Source of the DNA: Nitrospira_D sp035465795
GTDB lineage: Bacteria > Nitrospirota > Nitrospiria > Nitrospirales > Nitrospiraceae
Direction: 5' to 3'
Assembly (NCBI RefSeq): GCF_049546785.1
Contig: NZ_JBMWAN010000003.1
Location: forward strand, 372,001 to 436,000
Length of the DNA: 64,000 bases
The first letter of the stretch is position 1. Each line of letters opens with the position of its first letter. This document shows, one piece after another, positions 33,611 to 42,468 of this stretch. The notes beneath the pieces are model-generated. The model saw nothing but the letters and a program-made list of their open reading frames with translations. It made no database searches and had not been told where the DNA came from. The position numbers were made by a program, and so were the translations under genes.

Positions 33611-35842
33611 ATGAGCACGAACGCGAACAAGATTATCTACACCAAGACGGATGAAGCGCCGATGTTTGCGACCTATTCGTTCTTGCCGATCATCAACGCC
33701 TTCTCCAAGGCGGCGGGTGTCACGGTGGAACTGCGGGATATATCGCTGGCCGGCCGCATTCTCGCGGTGTTTCCGGAATACCTGACGCCGGAGCAGAGGC
33801 AGCCGGACGCGCTGTCCGAATTGGGCGAACTGGCCAAAAAGCCGGAAGCAAATATCATCAAGTTGCCCAATATCAGCGCCTCCCTGCCACAGCTGCAGGC
33901 GGCCATCAAGGAATTGCAGAGCCAGGGCTACAAACTGCCGGAGTATCCGGAAAATCCGAAGGACGACAAGGAAAAGGACATCAAGGCCCGCTACGACCGG
34001 GTCAAGGGCAGCGCCGTCAATCCGGTGCTGCGCGAAGGTAACTCCGACCGCCGCGCGCCGCTCTCCGTGAAGGCTCATACGAGAAAGCATCCTCATAAGA
34101 TGGGAGCTTGGAGTTCGGACTCCAAGACGCACGTCGCCCACATGACGAGCGGGGATTTCCGATCCAACGAAAAGTCGATGACGCTCGCCGCGGCGACCGA
34201 CGCAAGGATCGAGTTCGTCGGCCAGGACGGCAAGACGACCGTCCTCAAGCCGAAAGTGGCGTTGCAGGCAGGGGAAGTGATCGATGCCACCTACATGAGC
34301 GCGAAGGCCCTGCGCAAGTTCCTTGAGGAGCAGATCGAGGATGCCAAGAAGCAGGGCGTCTTGTTTTCGCTCCATATGAAAGCCACCATGATGAAGGTCT
34401 CGGACCCCAAGATCTTCGGTCATGCCGTGACGGTGTTCTATAAGGATGTGTTCGAGAAGCACGGGGAGACGCTCAAGAAGCTGGGCGTGGATCCAGACAA
34501 CGGCATCGGCGACCTCTATGCGAAGATCAAGGCCTTGCCGGACGATCAGCGCAAGGCGATCGAAGCCGACATCCAGGCCGTCTATCAGAAGCGGCCGCCG
34601 ATGGCGATGGTGAATTCTGACAAGGGCATCACCAACCTCCATGTGCCCAGCGATATCATCATTGATGCCTCCATGCCGCCGGTCATTCGGGATTCGGGCA
34701 AGATGTGGAATCCGGAAGGCAAGCTGCAGGACACCAAGTGCGTGATCCCTGACTCCAGTTACGCGCCGGTCTATCGAGAAGTCATCGACTTCTGCAAGAA
34801 ACACGGCGCGCTCGATCCGAAGACGATGGGCAGCGTGCCCAACGTCGGGCTCATGGCGCAGGCGGCTGAAGAATATGGTTCGCACGACAAGACCTTCAAG
34901 GCGCCCGGAAACGGGACGATCCGCGTGGTCGATGCCTCAGGAAAGACGCTTCTCGAGCACCAGGTCGAAGAAGGCGACATCTGGCGCATGTGCCAGGTGA
35001 AGGATGCCCCGATTCGCGACTGGGTCAAGCTCGCGGTGAATCGCGCCAAGGCGACCGGTGCCCCGGCGATTTTCTGGCTGGACAAGACCAGAGCGCACGA
35101 TGCCCAATTGATCGCGAAGGTCGAAACCTACTTGAAGGATCATGACACCAAGGGGCTCGACATCCGGATCATGACCCCGGCCGATGCGACGCGCCTCTCA
35201 TTGGAGCGGATTAAGGAAGGCAAGGATACGATCTCTGTGACGGGCAACGTGTTGCGTGACTACCTGACCGACCTGTTCCCGATTCTCGAAATCGGGACCA
35301 GCGCCAAGATGCTCTCGATCGTGCCCCTGCTGAACGGCGGCGGCCTCTTCGAGACCGGTGCGGGCGGATCAGCGCCGAAGCATGTGCAGCAGTTCCAGGA
35401 AGAAGGCTATCTGCGGTGGGATTCGCTCGGTGAATTTCTCGCGCTGGCCGCCTCCTTGGAGCACCTTGCCAAGGTCGGGAACAACCAGGCGGCCAAAATT
35501 CTGGCGGACACGCTCGATCAGGCCAATGCGAAGTTCCTGGAGAGCAATAAGTCTCCGGCGCGCAAGGTCGGGGAAATCGACAACCGCGGCAGCCATTTCT
35601 ATCTGGCGCTGTATTGGGCGCAAGCCTTGGCCCAGCAGACGCAGGACAAGAACCTGGCGGCGCGCTTCGCCAGGATTGCCAAGGAGATGGCGGACAACGA
35701 AGCCAAGATTTCCGGCGAGTTGCTCGCGGCTCAAGGCAAGCCGGTCGATACGGGGGGGTACTATCATCCCGATGACATCAAGGCGTCGAAGGCCATGCGT
35801 CCCAGCGCGACGTTGAACGCGATCATCGACGCGATTGCATAA
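33611..35842 (+). CDS. icd: isocitrate dehydrogenase (NADP+), monomeric type
   Basis: This 743-aa protein is the monomeric NADP-dependent isocitrate dehydrogenase, unrelated in length to the ~420-aa dimeric form. Diagnostic blocks are YTKTDEAPMFATYSFLPII at the N-terminus, RKHPHKMGAWSSDSKTHVAH, IEIGTSAKMLSIVPLLNGGG and DNRGSHFYLALYWAQALA. In the reductive cycle it would carboxylate 2-oxoglutarate to isocitrate using NADPH. GAGGGAG lies just before the ATG. It stands between aconitase and the fumarate-reductase-like genes. Confidence 0.94.
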   Translation: MSTNANKIIYTKTDEAPMFATYSFLPIINAFSKAAGVTVELRDISLAGRILAVFPEYLTPEQRQPDALSELGELAKKPEANIIKLPNISASLPQLQAAIKELQSQGYKLPEYPENPKDDKEKDIKARYDRVKGSAVNPVLREGNSDRRAPLSVKAHTRKHPHKMGAWSSDSKTHVAHMTSGDFRSNEKSMTLAAATDARIEFVGQDGKTTVLKPKVALQAGEVIDATYMSAKALRKFLEEQIEDAKKQGVLFSLHMKATMMKVSDPKIFGHAVTVFYKDVFEKHGETLKKLGVDPDNGIGDLYAKIKALPDDQRKAIEADIQAVYQKRPPMAMVNSDKGITNLHVPSDIIIDASMPPVIRDSGKMWNPEGKLQDTKCVIPDSSYAPVYREVIDFCKKHGALDPKTMGSVPNVGLMAQAAEEYGSHDKTFKAPGNGTIRVVDASGKTLLEHQVEEGDIWRMCQVKDAPIRDWVKLAVNRAKATGAPAIFWLDKTRAHDAQLIAKVETYLKDHDTKGLDIRIMTPADATRLSLERIKEGKDTISVTGNVLRDYLTDLFPILEIGTSAKMLSIVPLLNGGGLFETGAGGSAPKHVQQFQEEGYLRWDSLGEFLALAASLEHLAKVGNNQAAKILADTLDQANAKFLESNKSPARKVGEIDNRGSHFYLALYWAQALAQQTQDKNLAARFARIAKEMADNEAKISGELLAAQGKPVDTGGYYHPDDIKASKAMRPSATLNAIIDAIA

Positions 35843-35854
35843 CAGAGCTACGGG

Positions 35855-35921
35855 GTGAGAGGCTAGGGGCGAGGGGTTGAACTCCTGATCCTCTAGCCGC
35901 TTGCCCAGTGCCTCTAGCCTT
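35855..35921. repeat. palindromic spacer built of GAGGCTAGGGG words
   Basis: GAGAGGCTAGGGGCGAGG on the left pairs imperfectly with CCTCTAGCC...CCTCTAGCC on the right. It resembles the spacer before the aconitase gene. Confidence 0.55.
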
Positions 35922-35934
35922 CCAGGGGAAATAG

Positions 35935-36645
35935 ATGGCCGAAGAAAACACCAATGTGATCGATCAGCCGGAAGTGGCCAAGCCTCGGATGGTCTCGATC
36001 GAAATTTCCGGCAAGAAATACGAAGTGCCGGAAGGCATCACCGTTATCAAGGCCTTGTGGTACACGGGCCAGGAAGTGGTGCGTGGTGCCGGTTGTCTCG
36101 GCGGGTTCTGCGGCGCCTGCGCGACCTACTACCGCACGAAAGACGATCCCAAGGTGCGGACCTGCCTGGCCTGTCAAATGGCCGTGCAAGACGGGATGTC
36201 CTTCACCATCATGCCGCCTTTCCCCGCGCGGAAGGCGACGTACGACATTCAAGCGCTCAAGGATCCCAAGCAGGACCTCTTCAACCTCTATCCCGAGGCG
36301 CCGCTCTGCCGGAATTGCAACGCCTGCACCGAGGCCTGCCCGCAGAAAATCGATGTGCGCGAGGGCGTCTGGAAAGCGGTGTTCGGCGACTTCAAGAGCG
36401 TGTCCGAGATGTTCATGGACTGCGTGATGTGCGGCATGTGCACGCCGGTCTGTATCGCCGACATCGCCCCGAATCTCGTGGCCCTGTATGTGAGCCGGGC
36501 CCAGGGCGCGCATTTTACCGAGAAGCCGTTGGGATTGGATGCGCGGATCAAGGAAATTCAGGACGGCCGGTACAACGACGAATGGAAGAAGATCCTCAAG
36601 ATGAGCGAGAAGGAATTAGCCGACCACTGTGCGACGGTGAAATAG
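35935..36645 (+). CDS. fumarate reductase/succinate dehydrogenase-like iron-sulfur subunit
   Basis: The 236-aa protein has a [2Fe-2S] ferredoxin-like N-terminus (GCLGGFCGACATYY, then TCLAC) and two ferredoxin motifs, CRNCNACTEACP and CVMCGMCTPVC. Both are full CxxCxxCxxxC sets, so two [4Fe-4S] clusters are expected. Standard SdhB/FrdB proteins instead have one [4Fe-4S] and one [3Fe-4S] cluster. It should pass electrons to the flavoprotein encoded next for fumarate reduction in the rTCA cycle. No membrane anchor subunit is encoded nearby, which suggests a soluble complex. The electron donor is unknown. Confidence 0.85.
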   Translation: MAEENTNVIDQPEVAKPRMVSIEISGKKYEVPEGITVIKALWYTGQEVVRGAGCLGGFCGACATYYRTKDDPKVRTCLACQMAVQDGMSFTIMPPFPARKATYDIQALKDPKQDLFNLYPEAPLCRNCNACTEACPQKIDVREGVWKAVFGDFKSVSEMFMDCVMCGMCTPVCIADIAPNLVALYVSRAQGAHFTEKPLGLDARIKEIQDGRYNDEWKKILKMSEKELADHCATVK

Positions 36646-36655
36646 CACAACAAGC

Positions 36656-36715
36656 GGTCAGCCGTCAGCCCTCAGCTTCCGAAGTTGAGGTGGAAGCTGA
36701 GGGCTGGTGGCTGAA
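36656..36715. repeat. palindromic spacer with TCAGCC words, near-perfect arms
   Basis: GTCAGCCGTCAGCCCTCAGC (continuing TTCC) at 36657-36680 pairs with GGAAGCTGAGGGCTGGTGGC at 36692-36711 with few mismatches. The hairpin ends about ten bases before the flavoprotein ATG and may hide its ribosome site. Confidence 0.7.
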
Positions 36716-36724
36716 AGTAAATTC

Positions 36725-38308
36725 ATGGACATTCACGCGCTGCAACAAATCGTTCACCAGACCCGGGATGCTCGACGCAAGCAAACCATTCCGAAATTTT
36801 CCCCCGACGATCGCGATCAGCTGATTCATAGATATCACCCCGACTATCGCGCCAGCGCCTATCGCCCGATTCGATTCGGCCCCAATAGCGACGAGAAGAC
36901 GGCCGTGGAGTTGGCGACGCTACTCGAGGGGGACAGCCTCATTACGGATGACGTCGATCTGACCCCGCACTATACGACCGATGTGCTCGTCATCGGCGGC
37001 GGCGGCGCAGGCTGCGCAGCGGCATTGCACGCGCATCATGCCGGGGCCAAAGTGATTCTGGCGACCAAGCTGCGATTAGGCGACTCCAACAGTGTCATGG
37101 CGCAGGGCGGGATGCAGATTTCCGTTGCGCCCGAGGATTCGCCGGTCACCCACTTCATTGACACGCTCAAGGGCGGCCACATGCACAATGATCATGACCT
37201 GCTTAAGGTCATGGTCGAAGAAGGGCCGTCGATTGCGAAGTGGCTGATCGAGCTGGGCGTGTTGTTCGACCGGCAAGCCGACGGCAACCTCCATGTCAAG
37301 AAAGGCGGCGGGAGTTCCAAGCCGCGCCTCGTGACCTGCTCCGACTACACGGGGCTGGAAATCATGCGGGTGCTCAAGGACGAAGTCCTGAATCAAAAGA
37401 TCCAGCTGCTCGAATTCTGCGCGGCGGTCGAGCTCCTCAGTGATGAACAGGGGCAGTGCACCGGGGCGATCTTCAAGGACCTCGATAACCACCGGCTCGT
37501 CGTCGTTGCAGCCAAGTCGGTCATCCTCGCGACCGGCGGAATCGGCCGGCTGCATATTCAAGGCTTTCCAACAAGCAACCACTACGGCGCGACCGGTGAT
37601 GGACTCTGCCTCTCCTATCGTATGGGCGCCAAGCTGGCCCATATCGATACGTTCCAATATCACCCGTCGGGAGCCGTCTATCCTGAACAGTTGATCGGCG
37701 CCTTGGTGACGGAAGGGATTCGTTCCGAAGGCGGGCACTTGGTCAACGCCAAGGGCGAGCGGTTCGTGAATGAACTCGATACGCGCGACGTGGTGTCCTC
37801 TTCGATCATTCGCGAATGCGAAGAGGGGCGCGGCATCCGCACGATGTCCGGACGTGTCGGTGTGTGGCTGGATACCCCGCTCCTGGATGCGGAGCATGGA
37901 CCGGGGACGGTCGAAAAACATTTCCCGGCCATGATGATGCAGTTTGAACGGTTCGGCATCGATATCAGCAAAGATCCCGTGTTGATCTACCCGACGCTGC
38001 ACTATCAGAACGGCGGCGTGAAAATCGATACCAACTCTGAAACCAACGTGAAGAATTTGTTCGTTGCGGGCGAAGCCTCGGGCGGGTTGCACGGACGGAA
38101 CCGCCTGATGGGTAATTCGCTTTTGGATCTGATGGTGTTCGGCAAGCGCTCCGGCCTCACGGCGGCATCACGGGCGAGCTCAATGCCGCAAGGGAAACTC
38201 ACGGTGCAGCATCTGCAGCGGTTCCGTGCCGAAGCCAAGAAGCACGGCAACGTCAGTGGCGTCACCTCTCCGATGATCCTGCCGGCCTACACGAGGAAGG
38301 TGGGATAG
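36725..38308 (+). CDS. fumarate reductase/succinate dehydrogenase-like flavoprotein subunit
   Basis: This 527-aa flavoprotein has the FAD motif VLVIGGGGAGCAAALHAH, the catalytic block YHPSGAVYPEQLIGALVTEG and a C-terminal signature PTLHYQNGGVKID, then GGLHGRNRLMGNSLLD. In FrdA/SdhA the FAD is covalently held by a His in S-H-T-V-x-A-x-G-G. Here the aligned stretch is SNSVMAQGG, with Asn122 in that place, so FAD should be non-covalent. That fits a fumarate-reducing rather than succinate-oxidising enzyme. I prefer ATG 36725 over GTG 36707, which lies inside the palindrome. L-aspartate oxidase is a less likely alternative given the FeS partner. Confidence 0.85.
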   Translation: MDIHALQQIVHQTRDARRKQTIPKFSPDDRDQLIHRYHPDYRASAYRPIRFGPNSDEKTAVELATLLEGDSLITDDVDLTPHYTTDVLVIGGGGAGCAAALHAHHAGAKVILATKLRLGDSNSVMAQGGMQISVAPEDSPVTHFIDTLKGGHMHNDHDLLKVMVEEGPSIAKWLIELGVLFDRQADGNLHVKKGGGSSKPRLVTCSDYTGLEIMRVLKDEVLNQKIQLLEFCAAVELLSDEQGQCTGAIFKDLDNHRLVVVAAKSVILATGGIGRLHIQGFPTSNHYGATGDGLCLSYRMGAKLAHIDTFQYHPSGAVYPEQLIGALVTEGIRSEGGHLVNAKGERFVNELDTRDVVSSSIIRECEEGRGIRTMSGRVGVWLDTPLLDAEHGPGTVEKHFPAMMMQFERFGIDISKDPVLIYPTLHYQNGGVKIDTNSETNVKNLFVAGEASGGLHGRNRLMGNSLLDLMVFGKRSGLTAASRASSMPQGKLTVQHLQRFRAEAKKHGNVSGVTSPMILPAYTRKVG

Positions 38309-38430
38309 AGGGCGCCGACGAGAGCGTTTCTTGTGCTCGCCCACCGCGCACACAAGAATCATTGAGATTGTCAGGAAATCGGGCGGTGCTCGGTGGACGC
38401 GCGCAGTGAGAAACGTCCCCCTCGTCGTCC
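38309..38430. repeat. ~120-bp imperfect palindrome, sucC-flanking family copy 1
   Basis: The core holds GTGCTCGCCCACCGCGCACA and GGGCGGTGCTCGGTGGACGC on either side of a variable centre; the outer arms (GACGAGAGCGTTTCT / AGAAACGTCCCCCTCGTC) also pair. The core recurs after sucC at 39632-39755. Confidence 0.75.
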
Positions 38431-38451
38431 TCATACATGAAGAGGTAGAGA

Positions 38452-39630
38452 ATGAACGTGCATGAGTTTCAGGCGAAGCAGCTGTTTGCGCAATTCGGCG
38501 TGCCGGTTCCCCGCGGAAAAGAGATTACCTCTCCGGAAGCGGCGACGGCGTGGGCCAACGAATTGAATACACCCGTTTTTGTGGTGAAGGCCCAGATCCA
38601 TGCGGGCGGACGAGGGAAAGCCGGCGGCGTCAAGATCACCAAGGACAAGGGCGCGGTGGCCGGAATCGCCAAGGAATTGATCGGGAGGACGCTCGTCACC
38701 CATCAGACCGGCCCCAAAGGGCGGACCGTGCATCGTCTGTTGCTGGAGGAGGGCGCCAATATCGCGAAGGAGTTGTATCTCTCCATTCTCGTCGATCGCG
38801 ACTCCGGCTGGCCTGTGTTCATTGCCAGCACCGAAGGCGGAATGGAAATTGAAGAGGTGGCGGAAAAGACACCTGAGAAGATTATCAAGGAATTGATCGA
38901 TCCCGCCGTGGGATTCCAAGGCTACAACGGGCGCAACATTGCCTTTGGCCTTGGCCTCAATACGATCGAGCCGGCGGTGATGAATCCCTTTATTCAGATG
39001 CTGGGCAATCTCTATCGATTGTTCATGGAGAAACACGCGGCGATGGTTGAAATCAACCCGCTCATCATCACCAAGGAAAAATCGCTCGTCGCACTCGACG
39101 GCAAGGTGTCCTTCGATGATAACGGTCTGTTCAAACATCCCGATGTCCAGCAGATGCGCGATCTCAATGAAGAAGAGCCGCTGGAGATTGAAGCAACTGC
39201 CAGCAATCTGAACTATGTGAAGCTGGACGGTAACATCGGTTGCATGGTGAACGGCGCGGGCCTTGCCATGGCGACGATGGACGTGATCAAGCTGGCCGGC
39301 AGCGAGCCGGCGAACTTCCTGGATGTCGGCGGTGGGGCGACGAAGGACACGGTGGCGGCCGGATTCAGGATTCTGCTGAAGGACCCGAACGTGAAGGGCA
39401 TCTTCATCAATATCTTCGGCGGCATCGTGCGGTGCGAACGCATCGCGCATGGGGTGATTGAAGCGGCCAAAGAAGTGAAGATTACGGTCCCGCTCGTGGT
39501 TCGTCTGCAAGGAACGAATGCAGACGAAGGCCGCAAGCTGCTGGCTGAGTCCGGCTTGAAGCTGGAAGTCGCCAACGATTTGTGGGAAGCGGCGCAGAAG
39601 ATTGTGAAGCTGACCGGAAAAGCAGCGTGA
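38452..39630 (+). CDS. sucC: succinyl-CoA synthetase, beta subunit
   Basis: The 392-aa ATP-grasp subunit begins MNVHEFQAKQLFAQFGVPVP and shows AQIHAGGRGKAGGVK, the nucleotide-binding AMVEINPLI and the C-terminal GGIVRCERIAHGVI and RLQGTNADEGRKLL, all typical of SucC. With SucD it ligates CoA to succinate, the next step after fumarate reduction. Length is normal (about 388-395). GAAGAGG lies 7-13 bases before the ATG. Unusually, the gene is bracketed by two copies of the same ~120-bp palindrome, which separates it from sucD by ~156 bp. Confidence 0.96.
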   Translation: MNVHEFQAKQLFAQFGVPVPRGKEITSPEAATAWANELNTPVFVVKAQIHAGGRGKAGGVKITKDKGAVAGIAKELIGRTLVTHQTGPKGRTVHRLLLEEGANIAKELYLSILVDRDSGWPVFIASTEGGMEIEEVAEKTPEKIIKELIDPAVGFQGYNGRNIAFGLGLNTIEPAVMNPFIQMLGNLYRLFMEKHAAMVEINPLIITKEKSLVALDGKVSFDDNGLFKHPDVQQMRDLNEEEPLEIEATASNLNYVKLDGNIGCMVNGAGLAMATMDVIKLAGSEPANFLDVGGGATKDTVAAGFRILLKDPNVKGIFINIFGGIVRCERIAHGVIEAAKEVKITVPLVVRLQGTNADEGRKLLAESGLKLEVANDLWEAAQKIVKLTGKAA

Positions 39631-39631
39631 G

Positions 39632-39755
39632 AGGAAGGTGTGCTGGGCCGGACTCAGTGCTCGCCCACCGCGCACACGGGATTGATTGGAACGTGATCAC
39701 TAAGGGCGGTGCTCGGTGGATGCGCGCAGTATGAGGCTCAGCCCGGCACCCTTCC
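39632..39755. repeat. ~120-bp imperfect palindrome, sucC-flanking family copy 2
   Basis: The core GTGCTCGCCCACCGCGCACA / GGGCGGTGCTCGGTGGATGC is nearly identical to the copy before sucC. The outer arms (GGAAGGTGTGCTGGGCCGG / GCCCGGCACCCTTCC) differ in sequence but still pair. Confidence 0.78.
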
Positions 39756-39786
39756 AAGAGAGAGAAGATAAGAAAAGAGGTTAATC

Positions 39787-40659
39787 GTGAGCATTCTCGT
39801 CAATAAGAACACGCGGGTGGTGGTGCAGGGGATCACGGGTAAAGAGGGTTCGTTCCACGCGACCCAGTGCAAAGCCTACGGGACGAAGGTGGTCGCCGGG
39901 GTGACGCCGGGAAAGGCCGGGCAGGACGTCGAAGGCATTCCGGTCTTCAACACGGTGGCCGACGCGGTCAGGAAAGAGCAGTGCGATACGTCCCTCATCT
40001 TCGTGCCGCCGCCATTTTGCGCCGATGCGATTTTGGAAGCCGCCGATGCCGGCGTGAAGTTGATCATCTGTATTACCGAAGGCATTCCGGTGAACGATAT
40101 GGTGAAGGTCAAGCGTGCCCTCTATGGCCGTGATGTCAGATTGATCGGTCCGAACTGTCCTGGCGTCATCACGGTCGATGAAGCGAAGATCGGCATCATG
40201 CCGGGCTTCATTCACAAGAAGGGTGTTGTCGGTGTCGTCTCCCGCAGCGGCACCCTCACCTATGAAGCGGTGCATCAACTCTCCACGTTAGGCCTTGGCG
40301 AAACGACTTGCGTCGGCATCGGTGGCGATCCGGTCAACGGCACCGGTTTTGTCGATGTACTGCCGTTGTTCGAAAAAGATCCCGAGACGCATGCCATTGT
40401 CATGATCGGCGAAATCGGTGGCGATGCGGAGGAAAAAGCAGCGGAGTTCATCAAAAAGAACGTCAAGAAGCCGGTCGTCAGCTTTATCGCCGGAATCACG
40501 GCTCCTCCAGGCCGCCGTATGGGCCACGCCGGGGCGATCATCTCCGGTGGCAAGGGTACGGCGACTGAAAAGATGAAGGCGCTTGAAACGGCCGGTGTGA
40601 AAGTGGTCAAGAATCCGGCAGAAATCGGTAACGCAGTGAAAGCGGCTCTCGGGCGCTAG
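39787..40659 (+). CDS. sucD: succinyl-CoA synthetase, alpha subunit
   Basis: The 290-aa subunit begins at GTG 39787, after AAGAGG, with the CoA-binding Rossmann start SILVNKNTRVVVQGITGKEG. The phosphohistidine is His247 in RRMGHAGAIISGGKGTA, and PNCPGVI plus GIGGDPVNGT are family signatures. Length is normal. It is the last gene of the rTCA row. The spacer that follows has a GGGCGCTAGCCC palindrome over the stop codon but no clear U-tract terminator. Confidence 0.96.
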   Translation: MSILVNKNTRVVVQGITGKEGSFHATQCKAYGTKVVAGVTPGKAGQDVEGIPVFNTVADAVRKEQCDTSLIFVPPPFCADAILEAADAGVKLIICITEGIPVNDMVKVKRALYGRDVRLIGPNCPGVITVDEAKIGIMPGFIHKKGVVGVVSRSGTLTYEAVHQLSTLGLGETTCVGIGGDPVNGTGFVDVLPLFEKDPETHAIVMIGEIGGDAEEKAAEFIKKNVKKPVVSFIAGITAPPGRRMGHAGAIISGGKGTATEKMKALETAGVKVVKNPAEIGNAVKAALGR

Positions 40660-40828
40660 CCCGGGGGCCCCTCCCTCTCCCACGCATTCCATTTATCCCC
40701 TTCCCACGTCCTTCCCGGCGTGGTACTCTCTCTACATACATATCAAAGATAGGATCGGCTTCTCCGTCGGAGACACGGTGGCGAGTAGTGGAGCCCCGGT
40801 TGCTGTCTACCACCAAGAGAGGCTGCCT

Positions 40829-42463
40829 ATGCTCGTGTTCCTGGTACACGTCCGCGACCCCCAGTTCTACGCACATCCGGCAAAAACCCGCGCCCAAAAC
40901 GGCAATATTCGTGTCATGGGCTTTCCGCCCATCGGGATCATGTCGCTCTCGTCCGTTCTGAAAGAGGCCGGTCATGATTGCGTGATGTTCGACCAGGCCA
41001 ATCCTGACACGCCGAACGACGTCATCGTCGATGCCATCAAGAAGCAAAAGCCCGCCCTCGTGGGCCTGAGCTTCTTAAGTACGACGAGTTATCCCTATGC
41101 CAAGATACTTGCGCGCCAGATTCGTGCGGCCGATTCCACCGTCAAGCTGGCCTTCGGCGGTGTCTTTGCCAGCCTGAACGCCGGACTCGTGAAGTTGCAA
41201 TGTCAGGAGGTGGATTTCGTGTGCCGCGGCGACGGTGAACAGCTGTTGCTGGATCTGCTGGATCATCTGGAAGACCCGGGAACGGTTGCGGGTGTGACCT
41301 GGATGAAGGATGGGCAGGTCATCAACAATCCGGGTCGTCCGATGGAGCGGCATTTGGATCAATGGCCTTTCCCGGATCGCGAAAGCCTCAAGCTCGATTT
41401 TGTCGAATCGATGCCGCTCGATGTCCCGGCTGTTCTCTCGATGGAGCGCTTCACGACGATGCAGACGTCGCGCGGTTGTCCGTGGCCCTGCGTGTTCTGC
41501 GATATTCCGGTGTTCAATGAGGGCAAGTGGCGGGCACGGAGCGCGCAACATGTCGTCAATGAACTGAAGTACCTCGAAGATCACGGGTATGGGTCGGTCT
41601 ACTTCGTGGATGACCATTTTCTCCTCCAGCCCAAGCGCATCGAAGCGATTTGCAACGGTGTGAGCGACGCGGGCCTCAAGATCCAATGGGGAATCGAGGG
41701 GCGTGTCGATTCCGTCGCCCAGCATCTGTTTCCTGCCATGGCCAGGGCGCACTGCCGCACCGTCATGTTCGGGATTGAGAGCGGGAGCCAAAGAGTGCTC
41801 GATCGTCTGAAGAAAGAGCAGACCCTGGCCGAGGTGACCACGGCGGTGAAGAATGCCAAGAAGGCTGGCATCGAAATCGTGCACGGGTTCTTTACGGTCG
41901 GAAATCCCGACGAGACGGTCAGGGACATGCAGGCCACCTTTGACTTTGCGTCGAAGCTGCCGCTCGATACGTTCGGCTTCAACCGGCTCTGCGTCTATCG
42001 GGGCACACCCTTGTGGCAGGAATATGTGAAGCGTGGATTAGTCAGCGATGCGACGGATTGGTACAAGTATTTCAAGTGCTCGGAGATCGATCCCACCTGT
42101 CTGCCCGGTGAAGTCATCAACGACGTTCGGCAGCAGGGCCTCAAGAAGTTGTTTCTCTACAAACTCACGCACTATCCCCTCCAGACCTATCGGCTGCTGC
42201 GCCGGTTTCTCCGCTTCATGCCTGTGCGCGACGTAGCCTATCTGATCGCCAAGCCGTTCATGGGCAAGAAGACAGGCGCGACCAAAGCCGAAGTGCTCTC
42301 GCGCGCGGTGGAACATGCCGAGACGAAGGATGCGGCCGCGCAGTTCACCCAGCTCAGCGACGACATGCTGCATGATGTGCTGGAAGCGTCACGGGTCGAG
42401 CGACTGCGGATTCAGCAGGAAGCGGAAGACCGGCGCGAACTCCCGATGTTCCAAACGCGCTAG
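40829..42463 (+). CDS. B12-binding radical SAM protein
   Basis: The 544-aa protein has an N-terminal cobalamin-binding-type region (about 1-150; GFPPIGIMSLSSVLKEAGHD, then ALVGLSFLSTTSYP). A radical SAM core follows with SRGCPWPCVFCDIP, giving cluster cysteines 217, 221 and 224. The C-terminal ~130 residues are helical and basic. Such proteins transfer methyl groups or rearrange unactivated carbons; the substrate cannot be read here. I chose ATG 40829, six bases after GAGAGG, over an upstream GTG frame. It follows sucD by ~170 bp and may have its own promoter. Confidence 0.85.
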   Translation: MLVFLVHVRDPQFYAHPAKTRAQNGNIRVMGFPPIGIMSLSSVLKEAGHDCVMFDQANPDTPNDVIVDAIKKQKPALVGLSFLSTTSYPYAKILARQIRAADSTVKLAFGGVFASLNAGLVKLQCQEVDFVCRGDGEQLLLDLLDHLEDPGTVAGVTWMKDGQVINNPGRPMERHLDQWPFPDRESLKLDFVESMPLDVPAVLSMERFTTMQTSRGCPWPCVFCDIPVFNEGKWRARSAQHVVNELKYLEDHGYGSVYFVDDHFLLQPKRIEAICNGVSDAGLKIQWGIEGRVDSVAQHLFPAMARAHCRTVMFGIESGSQRVLDRLKKEQTLAEVTTAVKNAKKAGIEIVHGFFTVGNPDETVRDMQATFDFASKLPLDTFGFNRLCVYRGTPLWQEYVKRGLVSDATDWYKYFKCSEIDPTCLPGEVINDVRQQGLKKLFLYKLTHYPLQTYRLLRRFLRFMPVRDVAYLIAKPFMGKKTGATKAEVLSRAVEHAETKDAAAQFTQLSDDMLHDVLEASRVERLRIQQEAEDRRELPMFQTR

Positions 42464-42468
42464 CCTGA

